Below, piece by piece: positions 23,525 through 35,227 of a stretch of DNA of 64,000 nucleotides. The notes under the pieces were generated by a model. That model saw nothing but the letters and a program-made list of their open reading frames with translations, was not told the origin of the DNA and did no database searches. The position numbers and the translations under genes are program-made. This DNA comes from Amoeboaphelidium protococcarum (lineage: Eukaryota; Aphelidiomycota; Aphelidea), in NCBI GenBank assembly GCA_023515745.1, contig JALECJ010000254.1:2046001-2110000 (forward strand). The letters are read 5' to 3'. The stretch's first letter is position 1. Every line of letters starts with the position of its first letter.

Positions 23525-26050
23525 ATGGATTTAGGGGTGGAAGAAAAGACTGTTGTACATCGCCTCAAGTCTCCGGTGAGAGATATAGATTTCGATATGC
23601 CTGTTCCGAGTGGTGAGAAGCAGTAGTCTGGTGATAGTCAAGATATGGATGTTGAGGGTAACAATGAAGCTGAAGATGCGGCTGCTGCTACTACTGATTT
23701 CAGTTAGGCAGAGGATACTGAATAGGAAGAAGATTATGAGAATTCTGAAGATGAAGAAGATGATGCTGATCAAGATGAAAGTGATAATGGCGAGTCTACA
23801 GAAGAAGAAGAAGAAGAGGAGGATGATTACAGCGAAGATTAAATGGCATAAAAGTCGAATTAAAAGACTAGATAGTCTCGAAGTGTCAGCGGTAATAATA
23901 AAAAGAAGCGAAAAGTTGATAGTGACAATGATAGCGAAGGCAATGAAGGAGATGAATCCGCCATGGAAGATATCAAGCCTAATGGCAAAGGCAAAGTATC
24001 TAAATCTAGCTCATAAAAATAGGGCAAGAAGGTAAATTAGAGTAATAAGGCAAGCAAGTCCAACAAGAAATTGAAGACTTAGAGTGACGCTGAAGATTCC
24101 ACCTAATCTCCATCTAAGAAACGAAAGCTGAAAGATCAAGATCAGTAAGAGGTTTATAAGTGGTGGGAAGAGCAGGATCACGATAATGAGATTAAATGGA
24201 CTACGTTGGAGCATAAAGGACCTCAGTTTCCACCTGATTATGTTCCTCATGGTGTCTTAATGCGTTACGATGGTCAACCGGTGAAGTTGAGTCCACCATC
24301 TGAGGAAATTGCTGGATTCTTTGCCTAATTGCTTGGCACTCAGTACGTGGAGAATGAGACTTTTTGTAAGAACTTTTTTACCGATTTTCTAGAGTGTCTG
24401 AAGGAGAATGATCCTAAATGTCCTATTATGGAGTTTGAGTTGTGCGATTTTACACCAATGAAGGAGCATTTTGACCGGCTTAAAGAGGAGAAGAAGCTTA
24501 TGACTAAAGAGCAGAAGAATGAGATCAAGTTGTAGAAGAAGGCTATTGATGATGAGTATGGATTTGCATTTCTGGATGGTAGAAAGGAGAAGGTTGGTAA
24601 TTTTCGAATTGAACCTCCTGGGCTATTCAGAGGTAGAGGTGAGCATCCTAAAACTGGTATGGTGAAGAAGAGAGTCATGCCGGAGTAGATTACTATCAAT
24701 ATCGGTAAAGATGCCAAAGTTCCTGATCCTCCTGCCGGGCATCAATGGGGAGCCATAGTTCATGATAACACTGTTGCGTGGTTGGCTAATTGGACGGAGA
24801 ATATTACTGGCGGAATCAAGTATGTTAGATTTTCGGATTAGTCATCTCTCAAAGGTATCAGTGATTTTAAAAAGTTTGAGAAGGCTCGCCAGCTCAAGGA
24901 TCGTATCGATGAAATTCGTAAAGAGTACACCGAATAGTTGCGTGACAAGTTGATGGTGACGAGATAACGCGCCACAGTGATTTGGCTAATTGACAAGCTG
25001 GCTCTTCGTGCCGGTAATGAGAAGGGAGAAGATGAAGCTGATACTGTTGGTTGCTGTTCCCTCAGATTTGAGCATATCGCCTTGGAAGAGGATGAAGAGA
25101 TGATACCTGATCCGGAGCGGCCTGGTGAGATGAAGAAGCACGTGAAAAAGATGGTTGTATTTGACTTTCTTGGTAAAGACTCGGTACGTTATTACAACAG
25201 AGTTGAAGTTGATCCTATCATTTGGAAGAATCTGAAGATTTTCAAGCGTCCTCCAAAGCGTGAGGGAGATCCGATATTTGATCGCTTGTCCACATCTCTG
25301 GTCAATGCTCATCTAAGTAAGCTCATGCCTGGACTCACAGCGAAGGTTTTTCGTACGTATAATGCCTCTCATACGTTCCAGATAGAGTTAGAAGACACTC
25401 CTGAGGATGCTACAGTTGCTGAGAAGATTCTTGCCTATAACAGAGCCAATCGTCAAGTAGCTATTTTGTGTAATCACTAGCGAGCTGTCAGTAAGAATCA
25501 CTCTACTCAGATGGAGAAGTTGCGTGAGAAATTGCTCATGCTAAAGTACTAGCGACTTAATTGCAAGTAGTAAATGATTGAGATGAACGCCAAATTGAAA
25601 AAGAGTCGACCGGAACTAACCGAGCCTGAATCTGATCTGGATGAGGAGACTTATGCGAGGAAAGAGAAGGAGGCTGCAGAGCTTGAATAATAGAAATTGG
25701 AGAAGAAGTATGAGTCGCTTTGTGAAAAGGCTAAAGCAGCCGGTGAAGATCCACCTGTTAAAGAAGATGTGATGGCATCTGCAAGTCAGAAGAAGGATCC
25801 CACCATGGATCGCCTAGAAAAGCAGTACAAGTCGCTCTCAAATAAAATACTGACTCTCAAGTCTCAATTGATTGACAGAGATGAGAACAAGACCACTGCA
25901 CTGGGAACTTCAAAAATCAATTACATTGATCCGCGTATTACCGCAGCTTGGGCAAAGAAACACGACGTGCCTATTGAGAAGATGTTTACCAAGACTTTGC
26001 GTCAAAAGTTCACCTGGGCCATGGATGTTGATGCAGACTGGGAGTTCTGA
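23525..26050 (+). CDS. TOP1: DNA topoisomerase I, type IB
   Basis: 841 residues, intronless. It relaxes supercoils ahead of polymerases through a 3'-phosphotyrosyl intermediate. An acidic, basic-patched disordered N-terminus of about 200 residues precedes the core: [67 protein letters not shown], the catalytic [22 protein letters not shown] block, [10 protein letters not shown] and the catalytic-His motif AILCNHQRAVSKNH. The linker coiled coil is followed by the C-terminal domain with active-site Tyr in [10 protein letters not shown], ending [11 protein letters not shown]. About 30 Gln are TAA/TAG. Stop TGA 26048-26050. Confidence 0.97.
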
Positions 26051-26806
26051 TTGACTTATCGATTAATATTCGTGATACCCGGCAGTGATGTATGATTGTA
26101 CTCTCTTATTATTTTCAAGGCTAGTTTATACAACCTTTGCTTTTAGTCTCGATATGTCAATTTCATGACATTCTAATGGACAGATACCTCCTTCCTTTTT
26201 AAAAAATGCATTTGTTCACGCGCTAATTTAGTTTCTTGTGCTAATCTGATGCTAAAAGTACAGTTCTAGTATGTGTTCGATATGGAGCAGTTAGTTTCAA
26301 CTCTCGCTCGACACTGGGTCAATCCTCCCACATCGCGTCTGGCAAACTGGGACATTAGTCCCACATACGTGAATTGACTTTTTACTTATCATGGTCGGCT
26401 TTGTGTGAAAGCATCAGGTAAGTTACAGCGAAGTATAATGTTGATAACTAAGCCAGTCAAATAAAAGAATGTTCGTAGTAAAATATTCAGCTTAAATTGA
26501 AATATCCCAGTCATTTGAGTACCAATGAGATTTGTTGATACTGTAAAACTTGTGCAGACATATAGACGACCGAGTGAGTGAGAATTTTCCACCGTCTTTA
26601 TCATTATTAGTCTTTGTTGTTTCAGCTCGCGGGGTTCTTTTTTTTGCTCTGGGTGAAACAAAACTGCCCGTTTTTTCTTATTGTTCTTGGTGTTGTCATT
26701 TGTCCAGTCAATTGAAGTGTATTAATAGTAATAATAGTTATAGTGAGTGTATTGTGAGTTATCACAGTTTTGATTTTGAAATATATACCTAGATATTGCT
26801 CTAATT
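26051..26806. other. Intergenic region between TOP1 and Polo kinase
   Basis: 756 bp holding the 3' end of TOP1 and the promoter/leader of the Polo kinase. It is AT-rich, with T-runs near 26630-26680. I found no conserved open frame; a 31-codon plus-strand frame at 26283 is not supported. Confidence 0.4.
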
Positions 26807-29043
26807 ATGACAGAAGTTTATCCTGGAACTCGTGGTTTGAATAAGGCTGATGGCGGTGCTGCAAAGCGTCGAGAGAAACTCACCAAAAATGACGCTGACC
26901 TCCCACCGGTACCCAAGTATAATTAGAAATAGAGCTGTCCTTCACCTCCATCTGTTCTGAAAGACAAAAAGTCTACAGTGCAGTTTACAAAGGGGAAGCT
27001 GCTTGGAGAGGTATGTGCTTTATTATTATGACGATTCAATCTAACTCAATTAAAACTATGTAAGAGCGAGTGTAGGGTGGATTTGCCAAGTGTTATGAAG
27101 TGTGGGATTAGAATGGCACAAGATTCGCAGCTAAAGTAGTTCCCAAAGTGTCGCTCAAGTCTGAAAAGTCCAAGCAGAAGCTTTTCACAGAGATTAAGAT
27201 TCATCAGAACTTGAAACATCCTAATATTGTCAAGTTTAAGCAAGTTTTTGAGGACTCTAATAATGTGTATATGATTCTGGAGCTGTGTGAAAATAAGACT
27301 TTTGTTGAGATGATAAAGAAGCGCAGAAAGTTGTTAGAAGCTGAAGCTCGGTATTATATGAAGCAGTTGTTGGATGCTTTGACGTATTTACATTAGAAGC
27401 GGGTTATTCATCGTGATCTAAAGCTTGGCAATCTATTCTTGTCTGGTTCCATGGATATTAAAGTGGGAGACTTTGGTCTGGCTACTATTGTAAAGTATGA
27501 TGGTGAGCGAAAGAAGACAATCTGTGGTACTCCAAATTATATTGCACCCGAGATATTGTTTGACAGGGAGCATGGACATAGTTTTGAAGTAGATCTCTGG
27601 TCAATCGGTGTAATTCTGTATACTTTTCTAGTGGGAAAGCCGCCATTTCAGACTAAAGACGTCAAGGAGATTTACCGAAATATTCGTGAAAATAATTACG
27701 TCTATCCAGAAGGCTGTGGAATATCTGCAATGTCTAAAGATTTGATATCGTCCCTACTCAGCTCTAAGCCTTCTGACAGGCCAACTATTTAGGAGATTTT
27801 TGACCATCCGTGGTTTTAGCTGAATATTCCTAAACATATTCCAGCGTCTGCTCTTTTGACAGTTCCTGAGCTGTTTGCGACGAATCAAATGGCAATGTTT
27901 AACAAGTTGCAAATCTAGAATATGGAGACTCCTTCCGCTGCCGTAAGTAAGAGGATGCAAGTCATGTCGATACAGAGAGAAGCTGCTGTTCGCCGTACGC
28001 CTTTGTCTGATTTGAAGAATAAATAAAGTCCTTTAGTTGTGGCTGTGCGTGATGTTTAAATGACGACAAATAAACCAGTTACATCACAATCTCCGCTCTG
28101 CAATGTGCAAAAGGTGTAGAAGGAGAATGTTGTCGTTGCACCAAAGTAAAGTGTCACTCCAGTGTACAACATAACCGGGACTCCTGCTTCTTCGCTTGCA
28201 AGAATGAGTATAAAGAGCGGTACTCCTTCTACACCAGTTACTTACGCGAATAATTCTGATAAAGCCGTGTCGAAATTGCATATAAGTCCTCAACAGGCTC
28301 CTGCTGGTGGTAGAAAGTCTATGCTAGAGTCTATGCTGTATCACATTAGTGAAGCTTTGGCGTGCTCGAAGTCTGGTAAGCCATTCAAGTTTGGTGTCCC
28401 ATCATCATCCTCCATCACGGCTCCTAAAGTATTTATTAGCAAGTGGATTGATTACTCGAACAAGTACGGACTTGGATACTAGTTAACTAACGGATCTATT
28501 GGTGTCCATTTTAATGACTCTTCCAGTATAATATTGGCGGCTAATGAATAGAATTTTGAGTATTTGGAATATGCAAAAGGAACCGAGAGATCTGTGATGA
28601 ACAGACATGCGTACATTCTTGGTGATTATCCTCAGTCGTTGAACAAGAAAGTGACACTGCTGAAGCACTTTACCGGTTATATGAACGAGAACTTGTACAA
28701 GGCTGAATACGCATTTCAAGATGTGGACAAGACGCAGAATCTGGATTTCCTTGTAAAGTATATGAGAACAAAGCACGCTGTGATGTTCCGCCTTACTAAC
28801 AGAATTGTGCAGATCAACTTTTTTGATCACAGCAAGTTGATTCTATCACAAGATGGACTTGTCGTCACATTTATTAATCGTGATAGATAGCTCAAGACGT
28901 ATTCCCTGGCATAAATTGTATCTACTGAGAAGGGCGACATTCTGAGTAGACTCAAGTATGCATGTGACATTTTGGATAATCTGACAAAGCCCAAGAGTTC
29001 CCAGAAAGAGGCTGGCTCTGCTGAGAAATAGAACAAGTTTTGA
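26807..29043 (+). CDS. PLK1: Polo-like kinase (PLK1/Cdc5 type)
   Basis: Exons 26807-27010 and 27076-29043; the 65-nt intron (ends GTGTAG) interrupts the Gly-loop ([14 protein letters not shown]). Product 723 residues, a mitotic Ser/Thr kinase acting at centrosomes or spindle poles, kinetochores and cytokinesis. Kinase landmarks: AAKVVPK (Lys), [23 protein letters not shown] and the T-loop [14 protein letters not shown] with the activating Thr conserved. A Ser/Thr/Pro linker follows. The two polo boxes are complete: PB1 with [15 protein letters not shown] (phosphopeptide-pincer Trp), PB2 with [20 protein letters not shown] (His and Lys pincer residues retained). The length is slightly over human PLK1 because of the linker. 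Confidence 0.96.
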
Positions 29044-29684
29044 AAATACTCTAATGATTAGCTATTGATGAAAGTTGATGATGTAATGGTTTGATGAAAG
29101 TATAAAAATGATGATGATAATGATGATGAAGATGAAAATAAACTGGATTATTGTTAGTTGAGTTACCTTAAACTATACGAGCTTTTCAATTCAAAAATAG
29201 CTGCTAGCAGCAACTTGACATCTCGCACAATCATTTCCGTGATGAACAATGATCAAAGCATCATCATCACAGTTCAAAAAATGTGTGAGATAAAAGTCTT
29301 AACTTCTTACTGCATCAAAGCTGAACTGAACTTTTCACTAAATTTAACACAACAGGCCAATAGATGGATCATTTCAAGCCACACATTTTGTTTCAAGATT
29401 GGAAGGTGGCGTTTTCCCTTTCCTTGACGTCGCCGCTTGAAAGTCGTTGTCGTCAGAGTTGTCGTTGGTTGTTTGAACGACAAAAGCACTCGAAACGCTT
29501 TCCTCCATCGCCCGCTCGCTTGTTGTTGAATTTGTTTAGGTGAACGACGCTCAACTCACACGCACTCACTCACTCACTCACCGTTTCTCCGTCCCTCTTT
29601 ATTCTTTGGTGTTGTTGTTTAGTCTAAAGTGTTGTCGTATTACTGTAATCGTCTCAATAACTTACGTTTAAATTTATTGCAAAT
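29044..29684. promoter_or_regulatory. PLK 3' region and coronin upstream region
   Basis: 641 bp. A GAT-rich simple stretch lies at 29107-29140 just after the PLK stop. Coronin's leader region contains a (CACT)n tract at 29563-29581 and pyrimidine-rich DNA at 29470-29620. The last base of the coronin start exon is 29685. I see no gene here. Confidence 0.4.
29563..29581 (+). repeat. (CACT)n microsatellite
   Basis: Four and a half tandem CACT units, 104-122 bp upstream of the coronin leader donor, in the untranslated leader or promoter. Confidence 0.8.
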
Positions 29685-31237
29685 AGTAAGTTGTTCATAT
29701 ACAATATCATCAATCAGATTATTTATCTACTTCATACGTTTATAAGTGTAGTGTCCAAGTTTGTTCGTGCATCCAAGTACCGTAAGTTTATTCATTCCTT
29801 ATGAAGACAACAACTACAGCATCCAATAAGTACTATGATGATTGTGTAGGTCACGTTTTTGGTACCGCTAATAAGAGAGAGTAGTGTTATGAGAATCTGA
29901 GAGTGTCCCGTAATGCTTGGGACACTAACTTGTGTAAAGCCAATGCTCGTTTCATCTCTGTGAACTTGGAGGCTGGCGGTGGTGGTCAGTTTGCTGTGAT
30001 TCCACTGGATCAAGTGGGCAAGTTGGCAAACGACCTTCCAGTGTTCAGTGGCCATACCGGTGCTGTCCTGGATACTGACTTCAACCCGTTCAATGATTAC
30101 GTGGTTGCCAGTGGATCTGAGGATTGCAAAGTTTGCGTCTGGTCCATTCCAGAGGGTGGTTTGAAGGAGAACTGCAATGCTCCTGCTTTGTCTTTTGATA
30201 AGCACACTCGTAAAGTTGGACATGTCCTCTTCCACCCAACTGCTGAGAATGTGTTGTTGAGTTCTGGTGCTGACTTGTTGATCAAGTTGTACGACATCAA
30301 GAAGGGAGCGGAGAAGCAGGATGTCACTGGCCACCCAGATATTGTTAACTCTATCGTTTACAACTATGATGGATCCATGCTGGCAACCACCTGTAAGGAC
30401 AAGAAGATTCGTTTGGTTGATCCACGTGGCAACAAGATTGTGGCCGAGACTAATGGTCATCAAGGTGTGAAGGGAACTCGTGTCTGCTGGTTGGGCGACT
30501 CTCAGTACATCATCTCTACCGGTTTCTCCAAGACCAGTGATCGTCAGTATGGTCTATGGGACTCCAGAAACATGAACGAGGCTATCAAAATTGAGAACTT
30601 GGACACCATGTCTGGTGGTCTTATGCCGTTCTATGACCAGGACACTCGCATGATTTACCTTGCTGGTAAGGGTGATGGTAACATCCGTTACTTTGAGTTC
30701 GAGGTGGCAGAGGATGGACCTCACATGTACTACTTGACTGAGTACAAGTCTGCCGACCCTCAACGTGGTATTGCCTTCTTGCCAAAGCGTGCTCTGAACA
30801 TCAACGAGTGTGAGATCTCTCGTGTGTACAAGGTGCATCCTGACCGTGTTGAGCCAATCTCTTTCAAGGTGCCTCGTAAGTCTGATCAATTCCAGGCTGA
30901 CATCTTCCCTCCAACTGCTAGCGACAAGCCAACTCTATCTGCCGATGAGTGGTTCAGCGGTAAGAACGGTAAGCCTACTCTGGTCAGTCTGGAGAAGGGA
31001 TTCGTGCCTAGTGCAAAGAAGGAGTTTGTCACTGAAGGTGTCTCCCCAGCTCAGGCTGCCAATGATCCTCTGAAGAATCCTCAAAGTGAGAAGGAGTACC
31101 AGGATGGTTTCCACGTTCTGCGCAAGGAGAATGATGCTCTGAAGAATGAAGTTGCCCAGAAGGATGTCAGAATTCGTCAGCTGGAGTTGCAGTTGGAGAA
31201 CCTGATGGCCAACGGTGGTGGCAACAAGGGAAAGTGA
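29685..31237 (+). CDS. CORO: Coronin (WD40 actin-binding protein)
   Basis: The start codon is built by splicing: A at 29685, intron 29686-29751 (66 nt, GTAAGT...GTGTAG), then TG at 29752. Exon 29752-29781, intron 29782-29849 (68 nt), exon 29850-31237; 472 residues. The spliced N-terminus MSKFVRASKYRHVFG matches the coronin signature. Coronin binds F-actin and Arp2/3. The seven-blade propeller is complete (FSGHTGAVLDTDFNPFNDY, ASGSEDCKVCVWSIPEGGL, VLFHPTAENVLLSSGADLL, RGIAFLPKRALN), with the unique domain and a C-terminal trimeric coiled coil (NDALKNEVAQKDVRIRQLEL). The gene uses almost only CAA/CAG for Gln (one TAG), consistent with high expression. Confidence 0.96.
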
Positions 31238-31435
31238 TTAAAATAGTCTGATGACTAGGAGGAGGATTCAGCTGACTGAATACTTTAAAATAGTTTTGTG
31301 CGTAAAAGGTGAAGAAAATATGGATGAAAATTGAAATTTTGAGTTGAATTTCATCTTTATAATCTTGCTCAGTTTCCTTATTTTTATGTGATATAAAGCA
31401 AATGATAAATATTATAACTCTACTCTAGTATTAAA

Positions 31436-32575
31436 TCAGTTCAAAATACTCTTCAGTGCGGACATTGTGATAAGAATCGCTTCTTCGGATCTAATCGTTC
31501 TACTGCCTTGATCTGAACAGGTGTTAAGCCAAAAATCAAACAAGTCACGACTATCCTCCGGGTTGATAGACGTGGACTCCATCAGATCCTGGTCACCTTC
31601 TACGCACACTTCAATACCTAGTAGTCCTCCAAATACAATCAGTACGTGTTTAGCATCTGCATACTTTGATTAAAGAGCATCACGCACAGTCTAGTTGGAT
31701 AGCATATCATCACCTCGCTCCGACGTTCCAATAGTCATATCGTAGCCTCCATCCTAAGGACAGGATTTAAAAACATCCGAGAAACTACCAGCCTACCTCA
31801 CCTCATATCCCCAATAACTTCCCGACTGAGTGGGTGTGCTAGGAGACACTATGGATACTTTAAGCTTCCTGCAGGCTTTCATCATTTTCAACTTTTTCTA
31901 CTGCGGAGAATCGTGCGAAGAATTGCCACCGCCGCTATGATGATGGTGTTGATTGTGACAATACTTATCCAGTGCAGCCTGAGGATCGCTAAGTTTGAGT
32001 GTGACGCGCTAATTTTGTTTAATATTCTCAACCAACAGAGGATCCACCTTTACCATGACATGCTTATCAAATCCACAATCAACCTCCACCTAGGACTTGG
32101 CCTGATCAACTTTGATAACGAGACCTTCACGATATTCCGATAGCTCAGTCTTACGCAAATGATGTGGCGCGTCAATCGGATTAAGGAGGCCAGCGAATTT
32201 CAGATTAGGGTGATGAGAAAATAGACTCTTGCGCAGATACTGAGGAGTTTCCAGGTAGCGAAGAACATGCGTCATGAATGTCTATGAATTGAATCGCTTG
32301 CTAGATGAAGGACTGAATTCCTCTCCACCATCATCATCATTATCTTTATGCTAGTCACCTTCCTTCTTTTCAGATGATCCCTTAACACTCTCCTACTGGA
32401 ATACAATCACCTCGTCCACCTTAAATATCACCATACTGCGCGCAATCTACCCAACCAGATAAGTTTTCAAATCAGGCGACTGAGCATTATCCAGAATTGA
32501 TGATGGAAAAGCAATCGACACTGTACGCGTCTATGGTGTCTACGATTTTTAAAATTAATAAGAAGCCACCGTCAT
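31436..32575 (-). CDS. SPOUT1: SPOUT-domain RNA methyltransferase SPOUT1 (CENP-32/C9orf114 family)
   Basis: 379 residues, intronless, ATG 32575 to TGA 31436-31438. The family is a predicted SAM-dependent RNA methyltransferase, linked in human cells to spindle/centrosome function. Conserved blocks: TVSIAFPSSILDNAQSPDL, TYLVGQIARSMVIFKVDEV, LRYLETPQYLRKSLF, FAGLLNPIDAPHH, SEYREGLV, SGSYWGYEVRQA, GYDMTIGTSERGDD (knot loop), HVLIVFGGLLGIE and the knotted NTCSDQGSRTIRSEEAI. A His/Ser-rich insertion sits around residues 195-215. The end matches the family end. Confidence 0.95.
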
Positions 32576-32992
32576 ATTTAATAATTGAATCCAAGTGTTT
32601 TTGTATTGATAGAATAAAGCTTAATGATAAAATCTATACAGGCTAAATTTTTATCGCTTTTTATCACAGAGGTAATTTGTGTTACAAAGTGAGAAGCGAC
32701 ATTTGAAGATTATAAGTTGTTGTAAACGAAAGCGTTCATATCACGGTAATCTTTAGTAATAAATTTAATTGCGTGATTAATTAAAGCAAATTCTCCATAT
32801 CAGCGAATGATAAATTATTGTCTCACTCGTAATAACTATGAGAGCAAATCTAAAGTGATAAAGTTCATGTCTTTCACTTGCCGTCTTACCGTTGTTCTCT
32901 CGTTTCCCACGACGGAGTTTGCTTTGTCTCGCTTAGCTGTTGTAAAGGTTAATCGTAATACGTAGTGTTAATTAATCAAGTGACAATATACT
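32576..32992. promoter_or_regulatory. Divergent promoter region SPOUT1/IVD
   Basis: 417 bp between two divergent starts, AT-rich (many TTAATTA/AATTAAT runs near 32770-32790 and 32968-32976), with a GC-richer patch at 32880-32925. Nothing else recognised. Confidence 0.35.
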
Positions 32993-34252
32993 ATGCTGCA
33001 CCGAAGATTGATTAGAAGTATTAATCCTAAGAGGGGATATTTTGTACTGCCTGAAAGTGTACAAGAATTGTCTAGCACTATAAGGTAGTGGGCGGACAAG
33101 GAGTTGGCACCGATTGCGAAAGATGTTGACAAGAGAAATGCATTCCCTCTGGAGATGTGGCCTAAACTTGGCGAACTGGGCACTTTGGGAATCACTGCAC
33201 CTGAGGCATATGGAGGTATGAACATGGGCTACCTTGCTCATGTCATCGCTATGAAAGATATCAGTCGAGCATCTGCATCTGTTGGTCTCTCTTACGGTGC
33301 GCATTCAAATCTCTGTGTGAATCAGTTGGTTAGAAATGGTAGTGAAGAGTAGAAGGAGAAGTATCTGCCCAAGTTGATTTCTGGTGAGTATGTTGGAGCA
33401 TTGGCAATGAGTGAGCACTCTGCTGGTAGCGATGTTGTGTCCATGAAGTGCCGCGCTGAGAAGGAGCAGGGTGGATATAGATTGACTGGTAGCAAGTTTT
33501 GGATTACCAATGCACCGGATGCCAACGTTCTGATTGTCTACGCAAAGACTGATGTGCAAAAGAATCATATTACGGCATTCATTGTGGATGATGATGTTAA
33601 AGAGGGATTTACGCGTGGTGAGAAGTTGGATAAGCTGGGTATGCGTGGGTCTAACACGGGAGAACTAATCTTTGATAACACCTTCATCCCGGAGAAGAAT
33701 GTATTAGGCAAGGTGCACCAGGGTGTCTACGTTTTAATGTCCGGTCTGGATCTAGAACGTCTAGTGCTGAGTGGAGGACCACTGGGAATAATGGAAGCCT
33801 GTCTTGACGCTGTGGTGCCTTACATCAACGAGAGAAAGCAGTTCAATAAGCCTATTGCAGACTTTCAGCTGGTGCAGGGTATAGTTGCAGATATGTATAC
33901 CAAACTTAATGCTTCCAAGGCTTACGTGTACTCTGTAGCCCAGGCTGTGGATGATATGAAGGCGAGAGACGCGAGCGATGCTGGTACATCTGCTGCCTCT
34001 AAACAGGCGGAGAATGTGGACAAGTACAAGCAGTTGAGAAAGGATTGTGCCGGAGTCATTTTATATTCTGCAGAGCGAGCGACTGAATGTGCCCTCTCTG
34101 CCATCCAATTGCTGGGTGGTAATGGCTACATTGAGGACTATCCAGTGGCCAGATTGCTGCGTGATGCCAAACTGTATGAGATTGGAGCAGGTACGTCTGA
34201 AGTTAGAAGAATGTTGATAGCGCGTGAGATGAACCAGGAATACAGACATTGA
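32993..34252 (+). CDS. IVD: Isovaleryl-CoA dehydrogenase
   Basis: 419 residues, intronless. A mitochondrial FAD enzyme in leucine breakdown that passes electrons to ETF. The N-terminus [20 protein letters not shown] is a good presequence. Acyl-CoA dehydrogenase signatures: [36 protein letters not shown] and [20 protein letters not shown] with [14 protein letters not shown]. The specific identity rests on [20 protein letters not shown], where the catalytic Glu sits in the helix position used by IVD rather than in the C-terminal YEIGAGT segment used by most acyl-CoA dehydrogenases. Residues 318-345 carry an Asp/Ala-rich insertion. Only two Gln use TAG, the rest CAR. Confidence 0.93.
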
Positions 34253-34345
34253 ATTAGTATAAATAAATGGGGATTTCCCTGATCATAGGTGATTAATTAT
34301 CATTATTTTACAATTTTAATTTAATACGCTTCTTGCTGCAATTGC

Positions 34346-34897
34346 TCATTTAATATGCTAGTGCGGGTAATTAAACATGGGTCTTGCCTGGTATAGATTT
34401 TATGGACCAGCCTGTGCACTGACACCTTGCACCCCTGTACCCGACAACATTCCATGAACACTCGGCTATTAATATTATTACTACTATAGTTGTTATACAG
34501 GCAGCTAATTCTACTGCTATTATGTTGACTAAATCAAGAATTAATTCTACTACTACAACTATTACTATTACTACTAGGGAGGCTATGAATATTACAAATG
34601 ACTCTGAGGATGAGGCATTGAAGGACGCGTCATTACAACACCACCACCACCACCAATATCATTAATGTTACTATTAGCGAAAGGAGGAGACATCAAGGGC
34701 GGCGATTAGATAGGAGCAGGTGGAGGGCGATTTCTAGTTATCATATCGATTGCCTATTGAGCGTAGAATGAAGCAATCTTCGCATAATGATTACGGACCA
34801 TGTCTCGATGTCTAAATCCAGCATTGTGATCTCGCCTAGCTTTCATAGAGTCATGAGTGAGATGTTTATCACAGTAATCGCAATAGTACTTGGGCAT
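34346..34897 (-). CDS. SNRPC: U1 small nuclear ribonucleoprotein C
   Basis: 183 residues. U1-C stabilises U1 snRNA pairing with the 5' splice site. The N-terminal U1-type C2H2 zinc finger is MPKYYCDYCDKHLTHDSMKA then RRDHNAGFRHRDMVRNHYAK, with both Cys and both His in place. The remainder is Pro/Met/Gln-rich as in the family, and here carries a long Gln/Asn tract written mostly with TAG/TAA (34430-34560), so a standard-code reading would end at residue 47. Start is ATG 34897; an upstream in-frame ATG at 34942 would add a hydrophobic stretch and is unlikely. Ends FNYPHQHIK, then TGA. Confidence 0.93.
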
Positions 34898-35227
34898 TAT
34901 TGACTTGATAATCAATTTAATAATTTTGGGTGAGTTCAACAACTATATATATATATCCTGAGAGATCTTGAGAGGATCACAATGTTTTTTTGAGTTCGTG
35001 TGACGTGAAGTTGAAGAAAATACTGGTGGCCACAAGATCGCGAGTGTCTTTGTCGCCATCCATTCATTATAGGATGAGTTTGTGTGTGTGTGTGTGATCA
35101 AAGTGATCGATGCTAATTTGCGACTTTGGAACGTGAGTGTCAACGTGCTTGCTCCTTGATAATTTTCCTCTTTTTTCATCGCTTCACTGTAACATCATTA
35201 TCGCTTCCTTTAGAATAAGATAAAGAA
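34898..35227. promoter_or_regulatory. Divergent region U1-C / secreted orphan, with TA and TG repeats
   Basis: 330 bp. A (TA)n run at 34944-34956 lies about 50 bp upstream of the U1-C start and could act as its TATA element. A (TG)8 tract occupies 35081-35096. A minus-strand TGACGTGA-like CRE/ATF half-site pair sits near 35001. Confidence 0.4.
35081..35096 (+). repeat. (TG)8 dinucleotide repeat
   Basis: Eight perfect TG units in the leader region upstream of the orphan gene that starts at 35228. Confidence 0.85.

Noticed and set aside
29792-30463. 223-codon frame antisense to coronin
   Set aside because: Shadow of the strongly biased coronin codons; no recognisable protein.
29903-31237. Coronin as a 444-aa gene starting at an internal methionine-like codon
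   Set aside because: That reading starts inside the conserved N-terminal region and drops the KYRHVFG motif recovered by splicing.
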